A stretch of DNA of 64,000 bases from Drosophila persimilis (taxonomy: Eukaryota; Arthropoda; Insecta; Diptera; Drosophilidae), in the NCBI RefSeq assembly GCF_003286085.1, contig NW_020825354.1, positions 124,001 to 188,000 of the forward strand, given 5' to 3'. The notes under the pieces are model-generated. The model was given only the letters and a program-made list of their open reading frames with translations. It was not told where the DNA came from and ran no database searches. This document shows positions 48,274 to 61,900 of the stretch, one piece after another (position 1 is the first letter of the stretch; each line of letters starts with the position of its first letter). The position numbers and the translations under genes were made by a program.

Positions 48274-51200
48274 AATCCCCATCTTCTTCGTCACACCATG
48301 CCAGTGGTCATTGATTTCGTTTTTGGCTAAAAGGCCTAATCATGGCTTTTAACGCTTAAGCGATCTGGGTGATGCGAAATGATGGTGTTTGGTGAATTTG
48401 GTAGGCATTTGGATAAAGTTTTCGGAAAGACCATTGATAAAAGGTTGAATCAGAAGGAATCACCTACGACCCCGCATAGTATGTACATATATTTATGTTT
48501 ATTAAGAATGACAAGTCAAGTGGGCATATGTATTATACTACTAAAGCTGTCCCCGCATGAAGTCGTTGGGCGGCACTTCTCGAATTAAGGTTAGGCTGGT
48601 GTTAATCGTCTCCCCTGGATACAATTTCCCCTCTTGATTCTTGGATGACAGCTCACCTCCGTCTGCTTCAACGTTGCAGCCTGAGCAGATTATGTGGCTT
48701 TGGACCCGAATTCATTTGCCCCACACTTTAGTACGCCCCCAAAACTCAGTTGTCTTCGTTTCCCGGACTGTGGGGGATTGTGGGCGCTGTTGTGTGTGCG
48801 GCTGCGGGTGCGCCAGCAGGGCACAACACACAAAATGATTGCGAAAGCTTCGTCAAGCGGCACACCTCGATAATGGATTTGAATTTTAGAATATTTAATG
48901 CATTGCTAATGCCGCCGATGCTGCTGATGTTGTCATCAACAGCCAACACTGGCTGGCACTTTCAGTTATCTTCTCCACTTAATGCAACAGCCACAGCAGC
49001 GGGACAATAGAGCTAACAACCACTTTTGAAAATTTCCCTTTTTCTGTTTCTGCATGCTCATACTCGTACAGCTATCCGGCAGAGCGGCAGAGCGGCCGAG
49101 CGGCGTATCTGTGTGAGTGAATATTTAAATCGTATCTACGAATAAGTGTTGTGCTGTCTTCACTGTATCTGTGTGTATCGATGAGCAGCGGCAGTGGCAG
49201 CGGCAGCGGCAGCGGCAGCAACTTGAACAACAACACCACTTTGTTTCTTTGACTGGCAACATGGCGCGCTTTTTTTATATTTTTCTCCAAAGGTTTATTG
49301 GCCTTTTGGCTTACTCTTGCCAGTTCTCTGCGTGTGTGTGTGTCGCCATTTTAGCTCGAACTTGGCTTATACCATTTGCCTCTGGGTCTGGCTCTGACAC
49401 TGGCCTGACTCTGGCTCTGGCTCTGGCCCTGGCGGTAGTGAAATCGTGTGTCGACTTGGGCTTGTTGCTAAATATTTCTTCTTTCTACATGAAGTTTTCT
49501 ATTTGTCCAACTCGAAAAAAAAGAGAGAAATACTCGGGCCAGGCCAAGAGCAGCGGCAAGTAAGCCGCTTAATGCAACAACACCAACAGCAGCCGTAATA
49601 TATGACTAGTCACTCCCTAGACAAGCCTAGACAAGGCAGACCCGACCACGCGAGACCAGGGCACACCAGGGCACACCGGGCCAAGCGATTGCCAGTTGAC
49701 TGTTGTCTGCTTTTGGCCAAAGCTTTTAGCCAATGAGTCAAACTGTCCGTCAGACAGGCACACAGTAAATTGTGGACGTTGCTGTTGTTCCCAATGCGAA
49801 ATAGAGGTAAAAACTAGACATTAGCAGTCCTGCAAATAACACTAGTGGCAAGGATCTTGGCTTTCAAAGTTCACCTCACAGCGAGGCAGTTTCTTCGGAT
49901 GCTTTAGAGGCCTGAATCCGCATCTGTATCTTTGTATCTCTACACGCATTCGTGTTGAAAGCCAGATCGCATATCGAATAATCATATGTGCTGTACTGTA
50001 TGTTGTAAAATGGGGGAATGGGATACGAAAACAGATTACAAACAGCCAGCAGATTATGCTCAATAATGCAGCGGTTGTGCTGGTTGGGCAGACGAAAACG
50101 CGAAAACGCAAAAACGCGAAAACGCGAGCTGAAAGTAAATCGAAGCGAACCGAAATTAATTGCTGCTCGAATTGCAAATGCAGTTCGTCAAAGCGACTTG
50201 ATTGGAAAACGCAATACGAGTATTTGCGAGTAAAAAGAGATCGAAAAGCGAAAACCAAAATTAGGAAAAGCCAACTAATTAAAGATCGCATTTGGGCGTG
50301 CGTGTGGCAGCAGGTGGATGATTGAGGATTGAGTGGTGTTTGGCGATATACGAGATACGAGATACTTGGCATCTATCGAGTTTCACTTCGTGGCAGCCGC
50401 ACCCCTGTCCCTGTCCCACGGCTAGGGCCATTCAAACTCTAAGCAATGCCAAGAATGTGTCAATATTCCATAGTCGAGACAGTCGCGACAGTCAACACAC
50501 GAACCTGGCTAACGAAAGCCATTCAACCAGTCACAGATACACACACACACACACGCTGTACGCACACCAACATATACATAACTCTCGCTTATGCATAACT
50601 TAACATTTAAGCATCTTGAGCACTTAAACAGGTGCGGTTAACGTTACTACCACTGTGTGTGTGTGTGTGTATCTGTGTGTCGTTAACTAATCATTTTAGA
50701 AATCGAACAAAAGGGTTCCGTTCCTGTTTCATTCGGTCATGGGGCACATGGGTGTAGAATAGAAAAAAACATTTCCCATATCTGCTGCATTCTGGAAAAT
50801 CAATTCTTTTTCTATGGATATTGACGAAATTAACGACGACTTAGGCAACGAACTGGGATAAACAAGTTCTGTCTTCTGTTATTATTGTCGTGTTATGGCA
50901 CGAAACGGGAGGAAGAAGAGAATGAATACGAGTATGTAAATATGTACGTTGAACTAGAAATAGAATACATTCTTTGAATTCTTTTAAGAATGCATTTCAT
51001 AAGATAATGCTAGCATGAGATACGGTTGATCCTTGTCCCGATATGATATGAATATGAACAGTGCGATGAATCCAGAAGTAATGCCCATCTGGGAAAGCAG
51101 CACTGACGCATAAGTTTAATGGATATTTGGCCCCCATGGAATAATAAGTTAAGATCCATTCAGATTTCGAACAGGATGCCCGAATTTACCATCAGTTAAC

Positions 51201-52429
51201 TCAGTTACCAATTTAATCGATAATCACAGCAATTCTCGAGATAAATCGTTCGATTGTAGTTTGAATGAATTTCCAAAAAGAAGTATCTATGTATGTATGT
51301 AAAATGTATCTATGTATGCACCTACTAAATACGTGCATACATATGAGTAAGCATTTCCGATCTATGCTTCGAATCAATTCGAGCCACAAAAATGTCGTAC
51401 TTTTCTGTGCCAATGATCTAACAATTAAAAGCAAATGGAATTCTTTTGACTGTCATTCCACATCACTGGATATTTGCTCATTGATCGTGCTGTAGTTGTT
51501 GCTGTAGTTGTTGCTGCCTTAGAATTAAACATGGACTGCAGGCAGCGACGCGTCGCGACGACTTAGCATTGGAATGCGGTCGAACTCGTAGTTGAGCCAA
51601 GATTTTTGTGCGCCAATGTTGGTGTAGCCCAAAAAGCAGCTCGATAGAGAGAGAGAGAGAGAGAGAGAGCGCGAAGAGAAAAAGAGAGATGGTGATACAT
51701 GGCGAGAGTGAGAGCGCGAATGCGTACGTGTTGGATGATGAAGCGGCAAGACAGCAGCAGCCGAAGCCGAAGCCGCAGCCGAAGACGCAGCCCAAGCCGA
51801 AGCCGCAGCAACGGTCTACCTAAAGTGCTCGTGTCTCGCCGGTGCTTGGAAACGGGTTCCCCGATCGACGCGACGCAGCCAATTCGTAGGCACTTGTCAG
51901 TCCATTTGGCAACAAACATCGTTACTGTGCCAGGCCCAAATCTGATTCCGATTCCCATTCAAACTCCAAATCTACTCAGTAACGGCCACAAATCCAAACC
52001 CAAATCCGAAACCAAATGGCGACACTTTCAGCCACTCTTTTTATTTTCACTCGTTTTTTTTTTTCCTGCGGTTTTGGGCATAAATATTTATGTTTAAGGA
52101 ATTTGCCCCGAAACAGGTGAAAGTTTTACCCGAGAAAAGGCCGCACAGCAAAAAGCAGAAAACAAATCGACACAAGCGTTTGTCGGACTCGGCTCTTCTC
52201 TGTCTTGACGCATCTGCTTAATATTCTTTTGGCCAAAACATTATCATAATACACATAGTATGTGCCATGTACATTTCTGGGCGTTTTCATTTCATATTAA
52301 CATCTGTAGAATATTCTCTGTATATTCTCTTTTATACTATTCATGAGATTATATGAATAATGGTATAAATATATAGAGGATATGTACATTTATAATAATA
52401 TTTTAAAATGCGAATCAAATAGGTCAATA

Positions 52430-52640
52430 GGTGTGATGGGGATAAAAGAATGTGCAAGAATTAATATTAGAACATAACTAAGACCCATGGTTCCTCTCTT
52501 TCTCTCTAGTCTTTCCCCTCTCTCACCCAAAATTGGGAGAGATCCCTCGCCGCATTAATTAACTAATCACCTCGTCCCTTTTAAGAACTGCACTGCCAAA
52601 AGGCAGAGACTGGCGCTTACGCAGCCCTTGCCGCGGCTAA
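52430..52640 (+). repeat. Dispersed-repeat fragment
   Basis: AAGAATTAATATTAGAACAT and AACTAAGACCCATGGTTC match the internal part of the copy at 24890-24930; the C/T-rich tract and GCCCTTGCCGCGGC follow. Confidence 0.6.
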
Positions 52641-52849
52641 CAAGGTTCTGGCTCGTTTTTCAAGTGTTTTTAAAAATAATTAAAGTCAAATCACCTTCAC
52701 ACTGTGAAGCGTACTCGTATGTGGCATGTGAATTATCAAAAAGATTGGATAACCAATACGGAGGGTGCCACGAGAATCACATTCCCCATCAAAATTGTTT
52801 CAAAGCCCTCAAAACCCTCTGCGAAGGAATGGTAACGAAACTCCAGTAT

Positions 52850-53190
52850 AGAGCGGGAACGCCGAGAGGCGTGGCAAGGGCCGCGGCTCCACATCTATAC
52901 CCGATTTTCGCTCCCCTCCGCCAGATGTCTCGCACTGGACCAGGATGAGTGTTAGAAAGAGAGCATGAGCTTGGACTTTAATTTCATTTCTGGCTATCTG
53001 GTCATTTTTTATGATTCTGTGTCTCTAAATGTTGGACGGATGGTTGGACAGACGGGCAAACAGATACAGCCATATCGAGTCGGCTATTGATGCTGATCAA
53101 TAATATGTACACCTTATAAGGTCGGAAACCCTTCCTTCTAACTAACACCCAAGTTATATCCACTTCCACCTACTCTTTATGAAAGGTTTT
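52850..53190 (-). repeat. Dispersed repeat, minus orientation
   Basis: Read on the minus strand: AGTAGGTGGAAGTGGATATA, GGAAGGGTTTCCGACCTTAT, TATTGATCAGCATCAATAGC, CCGACTCGATATGGCTG, then ATCTGGCGGAGGGGAGCGAA and GGGTATAGATGTGGAGCCGC. It faces the fragment at 52430-52640 head to tail-inverted, both ending at a GCCGCGGC block. Confidence 0.65.
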
Positions 53191-53699
53191 TTATATTTAA
53201 TAACATGGAAAATTAACACTGAGTATTTCATGTATCAGCACAGAAAATATCATACAGATAAGTACTCCTACCGTAAAATAGTAGTAATAGAATTGACGAT
53301 AAATACAGGAGTGGAAGAAAGAAAACATTTTTACAAATTTTCCAAATTCAGATGATGGTAAATATAAAGTGCTATAATCTTAAGGGATAGTTCGGGGGAT
53401 ATGGCAAAGGAAACCATAATTATGGCATATAACCCTAAAAGGCTCGGCATTATTTGACCGACTTATGGGTAAGCGGATAGAATGAAAAGGATGATAGGAT
53501 GAAAAATACGGGTAGGTCTAGAAGAAACTGAAAAGTCAATCTGACCCAAAAGAGTTTGGGAGTCCACAATGCCGAGAAGGAGCTTGTGCACGAATATATC
53601 CCTATTATGACGGTGCAACGGCCAGGTCTTAAAAATGTAAGCCTAGATCGGTAAGATTCTACCAGAGTCTCAGTTCAACTGGGCAAAAATTAGAAATTG

Positions 53700-54650
53700 T
53701 TTTTGCACTGACTCGTCTTTATGCTGTCTTTATCCAATATCGGACGACTAGCGAGATGTACAGTTATTTGGTTACATACGGGTCGTCAAACTCCTTGGAC
53801 CAACTCTTGAGGAACGCTAAAACACCCTTAGCTTTATTAACTGTTGCGGCTATATTGTAGAGTACGTTATGACTTGAGGAAGATCATTCAGGAATAAAAT
53901 GAACAGAGGCGGACCCAGATGACTTCCCGGTGGCACTCCTGATGTAACACTAACAATATTTGACAATAGGCTAAATCCAATATAAAAGATGTTTTGGGAA
54001 ACCTAATAAAGACAGCCTCTCATATTTTAGAGTATGGTTAATATAATCAAATGTCTTACTAAAATCCGTAAAAATTACCTCCGTTTGAAAACCACTTTGA
54101 AAGCCTCGGTTGATTATAGTAGAGCCCTCGAGAAGGTTATTCGATGATGATCGATGTTTAAAAACCCGTGTTGCGACAGAGATATCAAGCTGCAGCATAG
54201 ATGTTGCAATTAGCGGGTGACCAGGAACGCAAGAAGCTTCGGGATGGCGGAAAGCCTTGCGATCGGTAGTTTTCAATATTAGATCTTGTGTGATGATGGA
54301 TTCATTCCTAATCACTGGGAGACAAGATTGTTCCAAAGAGAGATTGACAAGAATGGTCAAGGGTTGGCATAGGGACTTTATCTGGACGCGCAAAGAATTA
54401 TATTTCCATAGATGTCAAGCCTTGCAGAAGAACGCTTTCCTCAAAGAAAGGTAGAAAAATGCTGATAGCATGAGGTAGATGGTAGGGATACGGAGTGGAT
54501 GCGCTGTAAATATGAGGGGAGTACGTTGATTGGAAAAAGGTGGCGAATAAATCTGCAATAAATCTGCAGCAGCAGAAGATTCTGTTTTATTCTGTTAACG
54601 AAGGGACTTAGAAAATGCATTTGACTGACAAAAAACTTTTTAAGGATCAC
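53700..54650 (-). mobile_element. Degenerate non-LTR retrotransposon (BS/jockey-like reverse transcriptase)
   Basis: On the minus strand 54393-53971 shows the fingers/palm part of a reverse transcriptase: LTILVNLSLEQSCLPVI, NLLEGSTIINRGFQSGFQT, then VIFTDFSKTFDYINH, where F-T-D-F-S-K-x-F-D is the conserved motif A. Further down, with a frame change, are VTSGVPPGSHLGPPLFILF (motif B) and NDLPQVITYSTI, after which the YADD block is deleted and ATVNKAKGVLAFLKSWSKEF follows directly. A weaker upstream segment reaches 54650. It is clearly dead. Confidence 0.7.
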
Positions 54651-55712
54651 TACGGAAATTTCTACTACATTGGGAAAGGTATAGATTATAGAGCAGACTA
54701 TTCAAGGGTAAGGAATTTTGTATTTTGAGGAATATTGTAGGAAGACAGACATGGAGCCAGTTTCTGGTAATTTTTATAGAGCCTGGATTTTCTGTTCCTT
54801 AAGCAGGACCATTTCTTGGAGAACCAGGGAGGCTAGGACGATACAGATACAGTGATTTCCGGAGCAAAAGTATTAAAAGCGGAGTTAATAGAGAGATGAA
54901 GATTCATCCAGCTCTTTATGTGGGTCGGACACACTCAAGGGGTATACAGAGATAGATGGACTTCTATATGATATTGGAGTTACTCTGGCTACCGCTGCTA
55001 GAGAAGCATCAACACACACCTGCACACAGATCGCGGTGAAAGGGACGAGCCACAGTCGTAGGGATGGACCCTTTTCATACAGCATATAACTCGAACACTG
55101 TAGCAGATGATCAACTCCACCCATTCCATTCCCCTCGGATCTTCTGCAATCATGCGAGGAATTAATAAACGTCGTAGTCGCTGTTGTTATTGTTTCTGCC
55201 GGTCGTTCGTCTCTGCCGTTGCATTTCATTGCGCTTCGGTGTCGGTGTCGGTCTCGTTGTCGGTACCAGTCCCAGTCCCGGTCCCACTGGCAGTGCCAAT
55301 CCCATACATACGTATGTCTGTGTGTGTGTATGTAAAAAAGAAACGATATATCTGCACTTTCATTCGTTAAGCGGCCTTCGCGTCAGTGCCCCGAGCCGTC
55401 ACAATTGCAGCGATCACGAGCACGATCACACAATGCCAAATGGCAAAGGTGGGGGGTTGGACGGAGAGGAGATGAGAGGAGAGGAGACCTGTGCCTGATA
55501 AGCCGCACGGCGCACGGCGCATGGCGCACGGGCAGACATATTTGAATGGTCCACAAGTTTGAGGCGCTTCATAGAAAGGCGCCATAATTACGTGAATTTT
55601 TGCTCGAATAATTGCATACATTTTAAATACATTTGATTTTGCTTAGTTTTGTTGTTACCTTGAGAAAATTGAAATTCACTAATCAGATACTTTTTTTGTG
55701 TCTTTCTTGCAG

Positions 55713-55935
55713 CAATGTACTGACCCAGTCGGCCTGAAGACCAGCCCTAATCCAATCCAATCCAATCTACAGAGATAGATAGATAGATACAGAAGCTGTC
55801 CATCTCAAGGAAATCCAAATTGGAGAACTCTGACCTGAGGGAAGGACCGGAGCTGGAACCAGAATCAGAACCGGAACCGGAACCACAGGGGAGAGAGGGA
55901 GAGAGAGAAGCAGAGGAGCAGAGGACAGCCGAGCC
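55713..55935 (+). other. Myo10A: 5' UTR part of the Myo10A start exon
   Basis: Starts after acceptor TCTTTCTTGCAG. A two-codon upstream frame (ATG TAC TGA) opens at 55715, close to the proposed exon start. GATAGATAGATAGATA and GAACCGGAACCGGAACC are short tandem repeats. The exon continues into the coding ATG at 55936. Confidence 0.5.
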
Positions 55936-58900
55936 ATGGACTGGGGCGAAGGAGACCTGGTCTGGTTTGACCCGGGCATGGGCCATCCCATACCCGGCGA
56001 GATCCAGGAGGTGCATCGAGCCGCCCAAGTAATCGTCGTCCAGGCGATGATCAAAGGCAAGGTGGGTAGACCGAAGAGACCCCAACCGTACGACTTCGCA
56101 CCTCCGTGGTGCGTGGCCCCACTGTTTGCATTTCCAATTGGGCTTCGGTTTCGCCGGGGCGAGCCATGAAAGCTTTTCACTATTTTCACTTGGAGTCAAC
56201 AGCGGTTTGTTTATACATTTATTTATTTCGGTTTTTATGCGCTACCCTGCCCTGCCCTGCCTTGTTTGCTGAGGGCTCGTGCAACTTATGGAATGCTGTT
56301 GGCTGTTGGCTGTTGGCTGTTGCCGCTGTTGCGCCAATTTAGTGTGTGAACGAATGCCTCCAGCACAATGAAACCAAACATCTGAAACAGCTGCGGAAAC
56401 GACTGGTCGATGGGATTTCTTTTTTGGCCGCTTGTGGCCTGACTTGTGGCACTGGACTGGACTGGACTGTACCACCTGTGGATTCCCTCTAATTGCGACG
56501 CACTCCACTCCCAGCACAGATCTCGGCTCAGAGAGGCATCGACGCTCTCTTAGGCCAATTATACGGGCCTCTCCCCAGCCTCCTACTGGCGGTGGCAGTA
56601 GCGTTACTCGTAGCGGTACCGAGCGCCACAATCTAGCCACAATCAAGAACTGAATGCAGCCCTGGTGCAACGTCTTAAAGCTGGCCACATTCGAGTGTGT
56701 CTGTGGCCGGATCCTGTTCGCCTGCCCGTTAACCTGTTGCTGGCACATATGTACGCAGGTATATGCATATGTACTGATGTACATATGAAGTGTGTGCAGA
56801 TTTCAATTGCCTGGGAATGCCTATCCACCAATGCACGATGTATAGTACATGGACATATGTACCAACATATTTTTGGGCAGCAAATTCTTTATTGAATGCT
56901 CACTCATCCAAAATACATTCTTTATGGAACGATGTTACTTTATTCTGTTTGTTGTTTGTACAAAAAGATCATTCCAAACTCAGTTACGGACAAAATACAT
57001 GCTTCGGTGCATTGTAAATTCCTTGTATTGCAAGCAAAGCCACAAACTGAGACCGATCTCTGGCAGACCCTTTCAGGCTGGTCCTACGAGCTTGGCCTAA
57101 ACATAAACATTGGAATTCCCATTGAATACCGCCATCGCCCCATATGAAATGGCAAGTTGCATTGTTCGAAAGATTGTCACCCAAAGATGATTGCTCGCAG
57201 GTTGTTTTTTTTTTTGGGATAACTGTCCACAGACCACAGTCTACAGCCCACAGCCCACAGTCCGCATGCCCCGACCCCATACAGCTGGCTGAGCTGGGGC
57301 CAAAGAGGCCTAAGGAACAATGCGTACGGGTATCACGGAAACGATCTGAAACTGGTTAGAGGCGTCTCACGAGATTGGCTCGGAGAAAGTCCCACACACT
57401 CACTCACTCTCCGCGGTAGAAGCAGCGGCTAATTGAATAGAGAAGACGGAGATCAGAGCGATCGAAGCAACGGTCGCATCTTTTGGATCAGGTTTCCCGC
57501 TGCGTTTTTTTTGAACGCTTCTCTTTCGTTTTGGAGAGTGGAGAGTGCGTTCTGGTGGCCCCCGTGCGGCAGCAGGGGCAACAGGAGTGTCACCTGGCCG
57601 AGTCCGGTCTGGTTGAATCTGGTCCGCACACGCCTTCCGCCTTGCCATCGTTCTCTTTGCGAGAACGTGTTTTGGATCGAGCGAAAACCGTTTTAGAAAC
57701 GTTTGGGGAAATTGTGGCAGTGCTGATGCGCTTCTGCAAGACTCCTTTCAGTACCAATCGAGACGGCGGCCACAGACGCCAGATCTCTGCCCGATTTTGT
57801 CAGTCTTCGGAATCGGTTTCGTTTTCGGTCTCGGTCTCGGGCTTGGGATCGCGGTCTAGGTCTCGGGCTGTTCCGTTAGATGCGCATTGTACGGTTCCAC
57901 CTGGAGCCATGGCAGCGTGGCGGGGGCGGGGGCGGATCGGTGACCTCTAGTCCCGCTCAGTCGCCCTCGCTGGCGCTGCTCTCGCCGCATGTTCTGAGGC
58001 GGCAGCGCCCGGCCAGCCTGGAGGAGATGGAGGACCTGCCCCTGCTGCCCCAGCACCAGCAGAGTCGCCACCGGCGCCTCAAGGGTCGCTACCCGCAGGT
58101 GGTCAAGCGGCTCTCGACCCTCTGCAGCGATGTGATAGCGCGTCATGTGAGCCTCTGGCGGGGTCTAGTGTTAACCAAAATGTAGTCCCATCCCAAACTG
58201 TTCGTCAGTTCTGACTGTCCGATTGTCCCCTCCAAACCGAACACCACTACGGGTCTCTACAGATAATTAGCACAGATAATTGTCTTGTCTGTTTAGGATC
58301 TGTATAGAATTCGGTGATTCTGATTCGTTGATTTGCTGACATTTATTTTTTTTGTTTTTCCTCTTTGGCAGCCCCAAACGTTCGCCCTGCAGCCGGGCGA
58401 GGGCAGCCTGCGGGCTCGCCAGGACCTGGGCAGCAGTGGCGTGGAGGACATGACCATGCTGGACGACCTGCACGAGGCATCGCTGCTGTGGAACCTGCGC
58501 CTGCGCTACGATAAAGGCCTCATCTACACGTTCGCCGGCAGCATTCTGATCGCCGTCAACCCCTACAAGATGTTCCCGGACGCCTACGGCCTGGAGGTGG
58601 CCAAGCAGTACGCGGGAAGACCATTGGGGGCCCTGCCCCCGCACCTCTTCGCCATCGGGGCAGCGGCCCACGCGGCCCTGCCCTCGCCCCAGGTGGTGGT
58701 CATCTCGGGCGAGTCCGGGTCCGGCAAGACCGAGTCCACCAAGCTGGTGATGCAGTACCTGGCCGCCGTGGTCCCCGGCGGGGGCTCCGCATCGGCGGTC
58801 ATCACAGAGCAGATCCTTGAGGCCGCCCCGCTCCTGGAGGCCTTCGGCAACGCCCGAACAGCACGCAACGACAACAGTTCCCGCTTCGGCAAGTACCTGG

Positions 58901-61900
58901 AGGTTTACTTCAAGAGCGGTGCCATCGTGGGCGCCAAGATCACCCAGTACCTGCTGGAGAAGTCGCGGATCGTGACACAGGCGCCGGGGGAGCGCAACTA
59001 CCACGTCTTCTACGAGATGCTCGGCGGCCTCAGCGAGGCGGAGCGCAGCAAGTACGGCCTCCTGGAGGCGGAGAAGTACTTCTACCTGAATCAGGGCGCC
59101 ACTGACTGCGCCAGCGGGCGCGTCGACTGGGCCTCGCTGCAGAGCGCCATGCAGGTCCTGGGCGTGTCCGAGGGCGAGCGGGAGGGCATCGTCCGGGTGC
59201 TGGCCGCCGTGCTGCACCTGGGCAACGTCTACTTCCACCGTCGCCAGCTGCGCCACGGCCAGGAGGGGGTCGAGGTCGGCTCCGACGCGGAGATCAAGTG
59301 GGCCGCCCACCTACTGCACATCAGCGACGAGGGACTGCACCGGGCGGTCACCAGTCGCACCACAGAGGCGCGGGCCGAGCGCCTGCACACGCCTCTGGGC
59401 ATCGACCAGGCCCTGGATGCGAGGGACGCCTTCGCCAAGGCCCTGTACGCGGGCCTCTTCAACTGGCTGGTGTCGCGCATAAACTCCATCGTCCAGAAGG
59501 GCGGCACCCACGACGCCCACCGCATCAGCATCCTGGACATATTCGGCTTCGAGGACCTGGCCGAGAACAGCTTCGAGCAGCTGTGCATCAACTACGCCAA
59601 CGAGAACCTGCAGCTCTACTTCAACAAGCACGTCTTCAAGCTGGAGCAGGCCGAGTACGCTCGCGAGCGCCTCGAATGGACGCCCCTGGCATGGGATGAC
59701 AACCTGCCCGTGATCCACTTGCTGGCCAAGAAGCCTGTGGGCATCTGCCACCTGCTCGACGACGAGTCGAACTTCCCCCGTGCCACGGACCTGAGCTTCC
59801 TCGAGAAGTGCCACTACAACCACGCCCTCAGCGAGCTGTATGCTCGTCCCCGCATCGGGGCCCAGGAGTTCGGCGTGACCCACTACGCCGGACAGGTGTG
59901 GTACTGCGTAGACGGGTTTCTCGACAAGAATCGCGACGCCCTGCGCGGCGATGTCCTCGAGCTGCTCGCCTCCAGCCGCCTCACCCTAGTCACCGAGCTC
60001 ACCAAGCAGCTGCGGGCCCAGCGGGACGCGGGCAAGACCCTGCCCAAGGGCAGCAACGGGCGCTTCGTCACCATGAAGCCCCGCACACCGACGGTGGCCG
60101 CGCGCTTTGCGGACTCGCTCCAGCAGCTGCTGCAGTCGATGGGCCGCTGTCACCCCTGGTTCGTGCGCTGCATCAAGCCCAACCAGGAGAAGCACGCCCT
60201 GCGCATGGACATGCCGTGCGTGCTGCAACAGCTGCGCTACCTGGGCATGCTCGACACCATCCAGATCAGGCAGCGCGGCTACCCGGTGCGGCTCCGCTTT
60301 CAGCACTTTGTCGAGCGCTACCGACACCTTCTGTCCGCGCCTCTGGCCCGCGGCACGCCCTACCGCGAGCTCTGCCGGGCGCTGCTCGAGGCCATGCCCC
60401 GCACCGGCGTCGAGGGACCAGACTATCAGCTGGGCGCCACCCGCGTCTTCCTCCGCGAGGCTCTGCACCGGGCTCTCGAGAGCGGCCGGACCGAGCGCCT
60501 ACGCCACGCCGCCGTCAGTATCCAGCGTCATGTGCGCGGCATGCTCGTGCGGCGCCATCTGACCCGCCGCCAGGCCGCGGCCACTCGACTCCAGGCCCGG
60601 TGGCGAGGCCAGCGCCAGCAGCAGCACTTCGAGCGAATGCGCCGTGGTGCCATCACTGCCCAGCGCCTGTGGAGGGGCCACCAGGCCAGGAGACACGTCC
60701 AGCAGCTGCGCTCCGACCACCGGCGCCGGCAGGAGGCCCGAGAGGCGGCGCAGCGTTCGCGCGAGGCCAGGGAGGCCAAGCAGGCAGTGCTGGAGAGGAG
60801 CCAGCTGAGTTACCTGGACATCCCGGCAGAGCTGGCGTTTATCTACTCCAAGCTGCAGGGATGGGCGCCGCCGCACAGCGACAGGAACCTGGTCAAGGTG
60901 CTGGGGACGGTCCCCGGACCGCCGGCCGCTGCCGTCCAGCTGCCCGAGGATCTGGGACAGTTTTCGTTCGGAAAGTTCAGCAGCGTGTACTGCAACGGGC
61001 TGCGGCTGCAGCCCCGCCGAGAGCCCATCTCTGCTCCGCTGCTGACCCGCGCGGCGTCCCGGGACCAGGACTTCCAGGACGCTCTGGCCGTGTTCAAGCT
61101 GATCCTGCGCTGGAGCAACGACAAGGCTCTGGAGGGGCCCAAGGAGAAGCTGCTGTCCGACTACATTGTCCACAAGGCGCTCAGCTCGCGCGGTCTGCGC
61201 GATGAGATCGTTGTGCAGATCTGCAACCAGGTGCACGGCCTGGGATCCGCTTCCGGCGAGGCCACCCGCCTGTGGCAGCTGCTCGGGCAGTGCCTCTGCT
61301 GCTTCCAGCCCAGTCCCGCCTTCAGCAAGTATTTGATGAAGTTTGTCGACGACGAGGCGCCCTCCCCCATGCGGAACCTTCTCCTGCGCCAGCTGCTGCG
61401 CCAACAGAGCAGCGGATCCGGCGGAATCGCATGCCGCAACTTTGTGCCCGCCTGGCTGGAGTGGCGCTCCTGGGCGCGCGGCTGCGACATGGCCTTGCCC
61501 CTCACGCTGCCCGACGACGCCAGCCAAACAGTTGCAATCGACTCCTGGACCTCCTGCGAGGAGGCAGCGGCTCTGGCGGTGTCCACGCTGGGCGTGGCCA
61601 GTCGCGGTTGGACCATAGTGCTGGACGATGGCCAGCAGCTGACGGACAGCTGTGGTCTGGACTACGTTATGGACCTGATCGCTGAGAAGGAACTGTGCCC
61701 TGCCTTCCCAGCCCCCAGGAGCGACCTACTCCGCTCCGGCGCCAAGTTCATGCGAACCTCCTTGCCCGAGGCCGTGAAGCGACCAGGTGTACCGCCCCCC
61801 GCGCCGCCCACGTCCATTCCCAAGGCAGATCCGCCCCAGCAGCAGCAGAAGCGCAGAAGCAGCCGAGAGCTACTGTCCCGCAGCTCGGCCCTGAACGAAC

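Larger units (their letters stand above)
46514..55712 (+). other. Myo10A: Proposed 9.2-kb intron of Myo10A
   Basis: No gene is supported on either strand. Contents: GT microsatellite at 47413-47442, a 27-base G run at 48247-48273, AG repeat near 51646-51670, dispersed-repeat copies at 52430-52640 (+) and 52850-53190 (-), and a non-LTR reverse-transcriptase relic at 53700-54650 (-). The many short open frames around 47-50 kb are low-complexity. Confidence 0.5.

Noticed and set aside
58267-59310. 347-codon minus-strand frame, and similar ones to 63 kb
   Set aside because: Shadows of the GC-rich Myo10A motor and linker exon, whose plus-strand frame has intact myosin motifs.
59808-61205. 465-codon plus-strand frame in another phase of the Myo10A exon
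   Set aside because: The overlapping phase encodes the myosin motor, IQ motifs and MyTH4; this frame is Arg/Ala/Pro-rich shadow.
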